A stretch of 64,000 nt of DNA from the NCBI GenBank assembly GCA_964525165.1, contig CAZGGG010000007.1, forward strand, positions 12,089-76,088, in the 5' to 3' direction. The notes below the pieces were generated by a model. It was not told where the DNA came from. It searched no databases and saw only the letters and a program-made list of their open reading frames with translations. Made by a program: the position numbers and the translations under genes. This DNA comes from JAWLFI01 sp964525165. GTDB taxonomy: Bacteria > Bacteroidota > Bacteroidia > Chitinophagales > Saprospiraceae. This document shows, piece after piece, positions 43,743 through 51,383 of the stretch (positions are counted from its first letter, which is position 1; each line of letters opens with the position of its first letter).

Positions 43743-43743
43743 T

Positions 43744-46700
43744 ATGATAAGCTTCTTATTCCGGAATGATAGATTATGGCTCTTTTGTCTATCCATCATA
43801 TCTTTTTCAACTGTCTACACCCAAAATCCCACTCAATTAGCTGTTCAGGGAGAACAAGCAATGAGCAATGGTCTTTTTGAAGAAGCAGCTCAATATTACT
43901 CAACTGCATTAATATCCTTCACAGATCCCGATTCCACTTTTTATTACAAGTCTCAATACCTAGATGCACTAGCCAGAGCTTCTTCAAGTCAACTCGATTC
44001 TTTACTTCAGATTTTTGAGGTGGAACTAGAAAGTGCTGAAATTTCTGATGATATAAAAAGCCAGGTTTATTCAAGGTTGGGTTGGATTCGCTCAAGAGCA
44101 GGAGCGTTTGAAGCTTCATTCAATTTTGTAGACTCAGCAAATAAATATGCACAATCACCACTCAGTAAAGGTTTAGCATCTTCTTTGGAGGGAACATTGG
44201 TTTCTATCTTGGATGATCAAGAAGAAGGTGTCCGAGTGCTGTTGGAAGCGATAACGTATTTTGAAGAAGCTGAATCTAGAAGTAAAGATTACGGATTAAC
44301 ATTGATGAACATCAGTAATTGTTATGCAGCAATGGGAGAATCTGTGAAGAGTGGTGATTATCTCAGTATGTCCTATAAACCCTTAATGGAATACTATGGA
44401 AATCAGCATCCAAATTATTTTTTGATCAAATTATTTTACAGCAGAGAGTTAACGGAGCAACAGGAGTTCTTGAAAGCAGAAAACTTGTTGAAAGAAGTTT
44501 TGGAGCACTTTCAATCTGCAAAGGATACTGCTTCCATCATGCATTGTTATCATAACTTGACAGAAAACAGTGTTGAGTCAGGGGACTATAAAAAGGCATT
44601 AAACTACCTGGAAATAAATCTTGGATTATCATATGCGAGTTCACAGGATACCACCTATAATCATGGAGCTATTTTAAACAGCTTGATTTCATGTTTGAGA
44701 GATCTCGAGATTTACGAAGATGCTGAACTCAGGTTGCAAGAACTAGAGAACTTGTGTGAAGATCGGCAATCTGTTGGACAGTGGTTTCATCATTGGATTT
44801 ATGTACATCGGGCTTTTATCCTATCCGATCAAGCAAAGTATTTTGAAGCCGATAGTGTATTCAAAGTTGCGGAGAAATATGTACGAGACAATTTTGGTCA
44901 AGGATCTGAGAATATGGCTGATTTGTACTATTTCATGGCGGATAATTATAAATATATGGGGGCTTCTGAACAAGCATTAAGCTATCTGGAAAAGGCTTCA
45001 TCCTATTACGAATCGAACTACAAAGAAAATAATCACAATAATATCAACACACTGGTATTTAAAGGAGAAATATTGGAGACATCCGGCTATGTCACCTCAG
45101 CCCTGGATATTTATATTAAAGCAAAAGACAGGTTTGATGAGGAGTTCGGAGCTATTTCCATCGAGAAGGATATGGTAACCGATATTCAAACAGTTATTGG
45201 AAGAGACGAATTATATGTTGCGCTCCTCCGCGCCAGTGCAAGTCTAATTGATAGCTCCTTGTTGGATAAGAATGAAACACTTCAAGCACTCATTTGGTTA
45301 GAGGAGGCCAAAGCCTATTATCATTTTTTAATCAGTGAGTTGCATCAAGTTGCGGATACAAGATTATTAATTGAGCAGTTTCATGAAATTGGATTATATG
45401 GTCAGCGGATTTTGAATCATCTATACCAGAAATCAAAGGATAAAACATACGTATGGGATGCCCTTAGTTTGGCAGAGTTGTCTAAAAATTACGCGCGAAA
45501 GATTATTTTAAATGACAGAAATGCCAAACAAATCGCGCATATTCCGGACTCCCTGCTGGAGTTGGATAAACATTATAATCAAAGGATTCAGTACTTAGAA
45601 AAATTAGCCCAGGAGCAAAATGATTCTGAGGCTAGATTTCAGTTGAATATAGTCAGAAATGAGTGGGATGAATTTATTGATGTTTTGGAGACAAGATTTC
45701 CGGAGTATTATCAACTAAAGTATGATCCATATACGGCTACAGGTCTGGATATTCAAGAATGGTCAATAGAAAAGAATACTGATATCCTTTATTTTTTCCA
45801 AGAGCAGGATTATTTAGTTACCTATTATGTAAATGAAAAAGATATTCAAGTGGATTGGCAATCGGGCTGCGCTACTTTAGACAGCATGATCGCTGAATTC
45901 AGAAGTTCAATGGTAGAGGCAAATGTCCCCGGCTTTTATGAGAATGGTTCCTATATATATGAAAAAATCTGGAAGCCACTGGGCAAAAACATAAAAGCTG
46001 AAAGTTTATGTATCGTTCCTGATCAGTCATTAGCTTATCTGAATTTCGAGGCTCTTCCTTTACCTTCTGAACAGATGCCTCAATCATTTAAGGATATGAG
46101 CTATTTAATACAGGAATATAGCATAGGGTACCGATATGAATTTACCTCTTCAAGACAGAATTCAGAGATCTTAGAGAATCATTTTTTATGCGAAAAAGGT
46201 GTAGCCTTTATTCCTGTTTTTGAGTCCGAAGTATTTTCAGGAAAGGTATCAGCTTTACCTTGGTCACTTAAGCTGGCGAACTTTTTAAGAAAGAACTTTG
46301 AAGTGGATGTGTTTGAAAAGGAGCAGTCCACGAAGGATATTTTTTGGCAGAATGCTCAATCGGCAGACCTATTACATTTTAGTACGCATGCCATCACTTC
46401 TCAGGAACTCCCCATGGAAAGTTTCCTTCTTTTCAGAACGGAAGAAGGTGATTTAGATAGTTTGACAGCACTAGATGTGATCCAGACTGATTTGGCAGCA
46501 CATCTTACTTCATTGTCCGCCTGTGAAACCGGGATAAGTGAATTCAAAGTTGGATTGGGATTGCAATCCTTGGCCTGGTCCTTTGAGTATGCAGGTTGTG
46601 ATAACTTATTAGTGAGCTTATGGAGTATAGATGATGAAATCACAGCAGATATTCTGGAGCGATTTTATAGCTCAATGAAAGGCAAGTATTTCAGGGTTTC

Positions 46701-46923
46701 CAAAGCCCTTAGAGAAGCAAAATTAGATGCAATTCAAAAGGCCAATATTCATCAAGCGAATCCATATTATTGGGCAGGAATGATCTATTTGGGAGATAAT
46801 CCGGAACTTCAGATTCAAGAAACTTCTTTAAGCACCTTGTTTATAGTAAGCTCAATGATTGTTTTACTAGCCGGGATTTTTTTTCTTTTTCAAAGAAAAG
46901 GGGTGAATTTCAATTCTAAATGA
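43744..46923 (+). CDS. TPR-CHAT caspase-like protease, membrane anchored
   Basis: A 1059-residue protein. In order: signal peptide or N-terminal anchor (about 1-27), a long series of TPR-like helical repeats (about 30-480; for example MSNGLFEEAAQYYSTALISF, EQALSYLEKASSYYE), a helical linker, a CHAT domain (about 720-1015) and a C-terminal membrane helix (about 1035-1053) with a short basic tail. The CHAT catalytic pair is present: His882 in LLHFSTHAI and Cys927 in LSACETG. CHAT proteins are caspase-like proteases (separase/craspase relatives), some acting in defence or cell death. The ATG one base after the ald stop is chosen; it opens the hydrophobic leader. Active site probably faces the periplasm. 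Confidence 0.92.
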   Translation: MISFLFRNDRLWLFCLSIISFSTVYTQNPTQLAVQGEQAMSNGLFEEAAQYYSTALISFTDPDSTFYYKSQYLDALARASSSQLDSLLQIFEVELESAEISDDIKSQVYSRLGWIRSRAGAFEASFNFVDSANKYAQSPLSKGLASSLEGTLVSILDDQEEGVRVLLEAITYFEEAESRSKDYGLTLMNISNCYAAMGESVKSGDYLSMSYKPLMEYYGNQHPNYFLIKLFYSRELTEQQEFLKAENLLKEVLEHFQSAKDTASIMHCYHNLTENSVESGDYKKALNYLEINLGLSYASSQDTTYNHGAILNSLISCLRDLEIYEDAELRLQELENLCEDRQSVGQWFHHWIYVHRAFILSDQAKYFEADSVFKVAEKYVRDNFGQGSENMADLYYFMADNYKYMGASEQALSYLEKASSYYESNYKENNHNNINTLVFKGEILETSGYVTSALDIYIKAKDRFDEEFGAISIEKDMVTDIQTVIGRDELYVALLRASASLIDSSLLDKNETLQALIWLEEAKAYYHFLISELHQVADTRLLIEQFHEIGLYGQRILNHLYQKSKDKTYVWDALSLAELSKNYARKIILNDRNAKQIAHIPDSLLELDKHYNQRIQYLEKLAQEQNDSEARFQLNIVRNEWDEFIDVLETRFPEYYQLKYDPYTATGLDIQEWSIEKNTDILYFFQEQDYLVTYYVNEKDIQVDWQSGCATLDSMIAEFRSSMVEANVPGFYENGSYIYEKIWKPLGKNIKAESLCIVPDQSLAYLNFEALPLPSEQMPQSFKDMSYLIQEYSIGYRYEFTSSRQNSEILENHFLCEKGVAFIPVFESEVFSGKVSALPWSLKLANFLRKNFEVDVFEKEQSTKDIFWQNAQSADLLHFSTHAITSQELPMESFLLFRTEEGDLDSLTALDVIQTDLAAHLTSLSACETGISEFKVGLGLQSLAWSFEYAGCDNLLVSLWSIDDEITADILERFYSSMKGKYFRVSKALREAKLDAIQKANIHQANPYYWAGMIYLGDNPELQIQETSLSTLFIVSSMIVLLAGIFFLFQRKGVNFNSK

Positions 46924-46969
46924 ATCCATTTTTTTCGATGATGTCCACCTATCCATTCATGTAGGATTT

Positions 46970-46990
46970 AAAACGGAAACGTTTTTGTTT
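46970..46990 (+). terminator. weak terminator after the CHAT gene
   Basis: Stem AAAACG / CGTTTT with a GAAA tetraloop, followed by TGTTTT. Short and A-T rich, hence low confidence. Confidence 0.35.
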
Positions 46991-47056
46991 TAGAAATGAC
47001 CGATGTGAGATAATCACATGGCATTGAAACCCACCCCTTAGGGAAGAACCATTCGA

Positions 47057-47809
47057 TTAGCCCAGGTATATTCTGTTGATCAGGTTTTCAATGATGTAAT
47101 CCTCCATTTGAGCAAAGAAAACTTCCATTTTGCCCCCTAAAGCATTTAATGAGAAGGTGAGCACGACATTGAGTAATAATGCAATAAGCGTTGTATCAAA
47201 TGCAACCATAAGAAGGGAGGTAACATGCTCAATACCTTCCGGGTCCATAGCTTCATTGGCCGCACCCAAAGCATTTGCAATTCCTAGCACGGTACCGATA
47301 AACCCCACAGAGGGGATTGCCCATGCGATATATCGGACCAATGTTTGTTTGCTTTCAAATTTCTTGCCGTTGACACTTGAAAGGGTTTTTACGACCTCCA
47401 AAGACTCACTTATACTGTGGTTGGAACGAAATTTCGTACAAGCCTTATTGACAATATCCAAAAGAATATATTTATTATCCTTCTGTTGCTCGATTACCTG
47501 AAGTTTAATGGCATTTACATCTTCTGGAGTAATGACATATTGTTCTCTTTCTGGTAATATGCCTTGGTCAAGAGATTGAAATTCATCTTTAATTTCTTTT
47601 CTCAAATGCAGTACTTCCAAAAGACCTAAAGTGAAAAGAAAGTAGCAAAGGCCTTGTATCAGTCCATAAGGTAAGTTTCCTCCTAGTAAGTAAGCTATTC
47701 GTTGTAAGCTTGAACCTTCTATGGAAAGAGCAGCTAAGGATGTTGCAACCACCATTATACTTATGGCTACTATTGCTGCGATGAGTACATTCATTGTTCT
47801 ATGATTCAT
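47057..47809 (-). CDS. MotA/TolQ/ExbB-family proton channel protein
   Basis: A 250-residue membrane protein with four hydrophobic helices: about residues 6-26, 44-66, 155-178 (AIPSVGFIGTVLGIANAL, the ExbB/MotA proton-path helix) and 195-217 (MVAFDTTLIALLLNVVLTF, with the conserved Thr pair). A ~90-residue cytoplasmic segment lies between helices 2 and 3. Members form the pentameric stator around a MotB/ExbD dimer and convert proton flow to motion. The start at 47809 avoids a 23-bp overlap that the ATG at 47836 would cause with the partner gene. It has neither the long tail of ZorA nor flagellar neighbours. Confidence 0.85.
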   Translation of the reverse strand: MNHRTMNVLIAAIVAISIMVVATSLAALSIEGSSLQRIAYLLGGNLPYGLIQGLCYFLFTLGLLEVLHLRKEIKDEFQSLDQGILPEREQYVITPEDVNAIKLQVIEQQKDNKYILLDIVNKACTKFRSNHSISESLEVVKTLSSVNGKKFESKQTLVRYIAWAIPSVGFIGTVLGIANALGAANEAMDPEGIEHVTSLLMVAFDTTLIALLLNVVLTFSLNALGGKMEVFFAQMEDYIIENLINRIYLG

Positions 47810-47813
47810 GGTA

Positions 47814-48696
47814 TTAGTTTTTAGGTTTGAATTCAAAATTGTTTTCTTTTACGATTAAAGTTCCCAAGTGCGTTCCACCATCGGATCGGTTAGGGGGTCG
47901 GGTATGTCTGATAGCGGTTTCCGAGATATCGTATTTATAAGCTTTTCCGTTTTTCGCATTCATTCCGATAAAGCCTTTGATGGTTACCTTGCCATCTCGG
48001 GGTCTGTACAAGTGGGCGTAGATTTCATAGGTGCCTGGGACTAGTTCGGGTTGAATAATTAGCTCGCTAGGCTTTGATTTATACCTTCTGGGAACCTTAA
48101 CGAAATTGCAGAAAGAAGTTCTCTTCATCTGTTCGTCGCAAAATTGATTTCCCTGTTTAAAATATAGGTCTACATCAAAATCATCACTCTCCCATTCAAT
48201 AAAGACGGCCAATTCTGAATCGATTCCGGCAAAGAAATTGGACTTACCACTGGTTGTATTTTTGGACTTACCAGTTGAGGTGNNNNNNNNNNTTTTTTGA
48301 TTGGGTCGCAGCTTTTTTAGAGTTGGTTGTCTTTTTCTGTATTTTCTGACTTTTTTTGATTTCTGCTAGTTCCGCTTTCAGTTTCTGTTTCTCTTTTTGT
48401 TCAATCAAATACTTCTTTTGTAGTTCTTCATGTTTTGTATTGATTGCATTGATTCTGGCTTCAGCTACTTGTGACATTGAAAGAAGCATATTGAATTTTT
48501 CTTCCGGGATATTTCCTTGAATGGAGGCGTATAAGCTGTCCATTAATAGCTGATCTTGTCTGATTTCGTTGATTTCCTCTAGGGGTATACTTACATCCAT
48601 TTTAGGTACGATTACAAAAAGTATAATCACTGCGCCCAATGCGCCGGACAAAAGATCTAAAAAGGAAACCCCATATACATCATAGTTTGCTTTCAT
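47814..48696 (-). CDS. MotB/ExbD-like plug protein with C-terminal beta-sandwich (gap inside)
   Basis: One gene broken by ten Ns. The N-part (from ATG 48696) has a membrane helix, FLDLLSGALGAVIILFVIVPK, with Asp14 where MotB/ExbD carry their proton-binding Asp, then a coiled coil (about 60-125) ending in Lys/Thr/Ser-rich sequence. Beyond the gap the frame resumes in a similar linker (TGKSKNTTSGKSNFF) and a ~135-residue domain (IEWESDDFDVDLYF, PGTYEIYAHLYRP) like the DUF2135/YfaP-type beta-sandwich. No OmpA-type peptidoglycan-binding domain. The two parts are in frame if the true gap length is a multiple of three. The start overlaps the zinc-ribbon stop (ATGA). Confidence 0.78.
48283..48292. 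other. assembly gap (10 N)
   Basis: Ten Ns, most likely a placeholder of unknown true length, inside the linker of the MotB-like gene, between two Lys/Ser/Thr-rich stretches that may be repetitive. Confidence 0.98.
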
Positions 48697-49004
48697 GACT
48701 GAGAGAGTTGTGTAGCTAAAAATGGCCGATGAGATAAGGATGCTGAAAGTCCGTTGATAGGAGCGAAGGCATCTAGATGTATCGTTCTAGCCTTCTTTGT
48801 TTCAGTGTTAGCTGTCTTTAAATAGATATTGCAATTGGAGCATTTGGCATCCTCTTCAAGATTATTTGTGCCACAATTATGACATTGGATTAATCTGGAA
48901 TGATGCTGCTCAGATTTTCGTATCGTTTGGGTAGGGAAATTGCATTCTGGACACTTAGCATGCTTCCCTTCAATGATGGGATGGTTACAATTTGAACAGT
49001 TCAT
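48693..49004 (-). CDS. double zinc-ribbon protein
   Basis: A 103-residue soluble protein with two zinc ribbons: Cys3/Cys6 with Cys18/Cys21 (NCSNCNHPI, KCPECNFP) and Cys41/Cys44 with Cys55/Cys58 (QCHNCGTNN, KCSNCNIYL). A ~45-residue tail follows without clear structure. ATG at 49004 is chosen because it opens the first ribbon; the longer frame to 49079 would run into the preceding barrel gene. Its stop overlaps the MotB-like start by 4 bp, tying it to the proton-channel pair. It may be a cytosolic adaptor; no function is known. Confidence 0.8.
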   Translation of the reverse strand: MNCSNCNHPIIEGKHAKCPECNFPTQTIRKSEQHHSRLIQCHNCGTNNLEEDAKCSNCNIYLKTANTETKKARTIHLDAFAPINGLSASLSHRPFLATQLSQS

Positions 49005-49072
49005 ATTCTTTGGTTTTTGAATGAGTAAATGGGGGGTGAAGACTAAAGCTTCACCCCTGAAAATTTCTTGAA

Positions 49073-49801
49073 TTACCACTTACCTCCTAAGGGAAAGACA
49101 TATCCTACAGAAACCATAAGATCAGCAGTTCTGAAGTTAGCTCGAGAACTTACAAGTGGGTCACCGTCTGTGAGTTGGTCGGAAGTTCCGATTCGGTACC
49201 TTAAATCAATATTTAATTTCCCTGTAGTCATTTCGAGGAACATGCCTCCTCCGATGGTGAATCCAAAGTCTGAACTTTTATAGAAGTCACTTCGTGCACT
49301 TCCAATTTCTAAGTCCTCTTCTCCGGATAGATTATCTTCTAATTCATCATTTACAAAAACATCTTGAGTGAGTGTACCACCAATATTAAAGTTGATCTGT
49401 GGTCCGGCGATCAAATAGCCACCCATTTCTTTACCTCTGAAATGGTACTTTAGTAATAATGGCACATCGATCGAGTTTACACTAATGTCTGATACGATGT
49501 CAGCGGCACCGGCGGGATTACCATTTCCATCAATCAATGGGATGCTTTCGATTTCAGAGTTGAGGCCTCTTTGTGTAAACATGAGTTCAGGCTGAATTCC
49601 AAAGTTTCCAAATCTCCAATCGATTTGAACACCTCCTGAGTAACTGAAGCCTACCCGGCCTTCGCGAAATTCTTTTGCAACCTCATTAGGTCTGAACATA
49701 CTGATGCCCATACTTGCTTTCGGTCCAATGGAGAACTGAGCTTGTGCACTAATGGAGCATACTAAAAGGGTGATTAGGGTGTAAAATGTTGCTTTTAACA
49801 T
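49073..49801 (-). CDS. outer-membrane beta-barrel protein (PorT-like)
   Basis: A 242-residue protein with a signal peptide (ending SAQAQ, residue 21) and an 8-strand-type barrel: alternating strands such as FSIGPKASMGISMF, GNFGIQPELMFTQRGL, LLLKYHFRGKEMGGYLIAGPQ, and a C-terminal aromatic (VGYVFPLGGKW). Matches the OMP_b-brl_2/PorT-like porin family, common and functionally diverse in Bacteroidota. It lies 68 bp upstream of the zinc-ribbon gene and is separated from the sigma operon by a terminator, so it probably heads the zinc-ribbon/MotB/MotA transcript. Confidence 0.85.
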   Translation of the reverse strand: MLKATFYTLITLLVCSISAQAQFSIGPKASMGISMFRPNEVAKEFREGRVGFSYSGGVQIDWRFGNFGIQPELMFTQRGLNSEIESIPLIDGNGNPAGAADIVSDISVNSIDVPLLLKYHFRGKEMGGYLIAGPQINFNIGGTLTQDVFVNDELEDNLSGEEDLEIGSARSDFYKSSDFGFTIGGGMFLEMTTGKLNIDLRYRIGTSDQLTDGDPLVSSRANFRTADLMVSVGYVFPLGGKW

Positions 49802-49912
49802 GACAAGAATTTTTTTGGTTTTAAAAGTGATTACACCTATCTATAGAGCAGGTATTCTTATTCTCATCAGCTCAAGCTGTTTTTTTTATTTTTTTTTGAT
49901 TCATGTGTGGGC

Positions 49913-49942
49913 ATAAAAAAAGCCAACCTTAAAAGATTGGCT
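49913..49942 (-). terminator. terminator after the sigma/anti-sigma pair
   Basis: Stem AGCCAA / TTGGCT with a 10-nt loop; on the minus strand it is followed by a T-run. It lies 26 bp past the stop at 49968. Confidence 0.75.
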
Positions 49943-49967
49943 TCGTTGGGCAGGGAGGTAACTATAA

Positions 49968-50717
49968 TTATTGGATTTCCTCAAAGAGTCTCTTTGCATC
50001 ATTTTTATAAAGATGTTGCTCTTGGTCTATAATTTCATTCACCAACTCTATGGCTTCGTCTTCTCTATTGAGTTGTAAGAGTGCCATTATAAGATACCAA
50101 TCTCTTCTCTGTTGGAGATTGGAGCTTTTAAGCTCTAATTTTCTTAGGGTTTTTTCTGCTTCCGCAAATTGATCCAGCTCCATCAATGACATGGCATAAT
50201 AATATTGGACCGTATCATTCGGTGTTTCATTTAATAGGGTCTCAAAGGCCTGCAGTGCCTCTTGATAATTGTTTTGTTTGTACAAAAGCATGGCTTGATC
50301 CAAAGTGATTTGGTCTGAAACGCCCATTGTCGTGGGTAAACCCGGATCCTTTTGGTAGTATTTGCGAAATGCGAAATGATCAGAATTATTCTGAGATGGG
50401 TAAAAGATCCAAACTGCTGCAACTATTAAAATAGTCAAAGAAGCGGCGATTCCAATCATTTGAGCACGAGGGAACAGATTGATGACTTTCGACTTCTTTT
50501 GAGAACTTGATTTCTTTTCTTGATCTACTTTATGTTCTAGCCGATCTAATTGTTCTTTCAAAGATGCAATCTCGATGATTTGAATAACTTCTTTATGTTG
50601 TTCAAAGCGTTCTTTTTTGTCAGGATCTTCTGCTAATTCTTTCTCAAAAACCTTGCGATCCAGGTCGTTCATTTTATTCTGGATATAGTCATCCATTTTA
50701 TCTTCAAAATTGTCCAT
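49968..50717 (-). CDS. membrane anti-sigma-like protein with TPR domain
   Basis: A 249-residue protein. The cytoplasmic N-part (1-80) is acidic and helical (MDDYIQNKMNDLDRKVFEKEL resembles the N-terminus of Bacteroidota anti-sigma factors) with a coiled coil; one membrane helix follows (about 88-108, IGIAASLTILIVAAVWIFY), then two to three TPR units outside (AMLLYKQNNYQEALQAFETLL; YYAMSLMELDQFAEAEKTL). Encoded 10 bp after an ECF sigma gene, it is a natural candidate for that sigma factor's anti-sigma, with the periplasmic TPR part as sensor. No zinc HxxxCxxC motif, so this is inference from position and shape. Confidence 0.75.
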   Translation of the reverse strand: MDNFEDKMDDYIQNKMNDLDRKVFEKELAEDPDKKERFEQHKEVIQIIEIASLKEQLDRLEHKVDQEKKSSSQKKSKVINLFPRAQMIGIAASLTILIVAAVWIFYPSQNNSDHFAFRKYYQKDPGLPTTMGVSDQITLDQAMLLYKQNNYQEALQAFETLLNETPNDTVQYYYAMSLMELDQFAEAEKTLRKLELKSSNLQQRRDWYLIMALLQLNREDEAIELVNEIIDQEQHLYKNDAKRLFEEIQ

Positions 50718-50727
50718 GATATGAGTT

Positions 50728-51279
50728 TTATGCGGGCTTATTCAATGATTTGAGTCTTTGGAGGCACCGATATTTTTGGTTGGTTACACTAGTTGTTTTT
50801 GTACCCATAAGTTCTGCAATGCGCTCCATTTTTAATTCTTCGTAATAAAATAAGGTTAGAATCTTTTGGCAATTATCGCCTAGCTTGGCAAATAGCCGTT
50901 GTGCTCGTGCAATGTATTCATTTGATATGAGCTCATTCAGACTATTATGTTCTCCCTCAAAATCCACACCTTCTTCAAGGGGTAGTTCATTTTTTGTTGA
51001 GCTTTTCTTTAGCTTATCATACCATTTGAATTTGCAGATTTGAATTAAATAAGAATTCAATTTTACATTACTTCTTTTTTGGAAGCTTCCTTGCTGCATA
51101 TTTTGCCAAAGAGCAATAATGGCTTCTTGAAAAATATCTCGCGCTTCTTCTTCACTGCCCCCTTTTTGACGAATGATCTGGATGGCTTGAGCCTGGTATT
51201 CAGTATAGAGGAACTCGAAAGCCGATTGCTTCTTATTCATCAAGTCAAGGATAAGTTCTTGCTCGTTGCTATATTTCAT
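50728..51279 (-). CDS. ECF sigma-70 family sigma factor
   Basis: A 183-residue extracytoplasmic-function sigma factor. Region 2 is QKGGSEEEARDIFQEAIIALWQNM with SYLIQICKFKWYDKLKK; region 4 is LGDNCQKILTLFYYEELKMERIAELMGTKTTSVTNQKYRCLQRL, a clear helix-turn-helix for the -35 element. Paired with the downstream membrane TPR protein. Its regulon is unknown; the barrel, proton-channel, protease and CHAT genes beside it are candidates. Confidence 0.92.
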   Translation of the reverse strand: MKYSNEQELILDLMNKKQSAFEFLYTEYQAQAIQIIRQKGGSEEEARDIFQEAIIALWQNMQQGSFQKRSNVKLNSYLIQICKFKWYDKLKKSSTKNELPLEEGVDFEGEHNSLNELISNEYIARAQRLFAKLGDNCQKILTLFYYEELKMERIAELMGTKTTSVTNQKYRCLQRLKSLNKPA

Positions 51280-51326
51280 GACATGAAGATTTTATTTTGG
51301 CTTATTCCAACAGCACTAAAAGTATG

Positions 51327-51364
51327 AAAAACCCCCCACTCACTTAAAGAGTAAGCAGAGGGCT
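51327..51364 (-). terminator. possible terminator after the C1 peptidase gene
   Basis: On the minus strand, CCCTC...ACTC pairs with GAGTGGGGGG around a short loop with a 5-nt bulge, ending in TTTTT, 20 bp past the stop at 51384. The stem is imperfect. Confidence 0.42.
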
Positions 51365-51383
51365 TGTCATGAAAAATGCTGGT

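Noticed and set aside
47003..47019. CRP-like palindrome ATGTGA-GATAA-TCACAT
   Set aside because: Spacing is 5 rather than 6 and it lies between two gene 3' ends, where a CRP site would serve neither gene.
47814..48212. Independent 132-aa gene starting at 48212
   Set aside because: The start would be a TTG inside an open frame that continues to the N-run; it reads as the C-terminal domain of the MotB-like protein.
47057..48696. Zorya-type anti-phage system (ZorA/ZorB-like pair)
   Set aside because: The MotA-like protein lacks the long ZorA tail, the MotB-like protein lacks an OmpA domain, and no ZorC, ZorD or ZorE gene is nearby.
49868..49898. Hairpin CAGC-TCAA-GCTG followed by a T-run on the plus strand
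   Set aside because: No plus-strand gene ends here; the stem is 4 bp and the region is simply T-rich upstream of a minus-strand gene.
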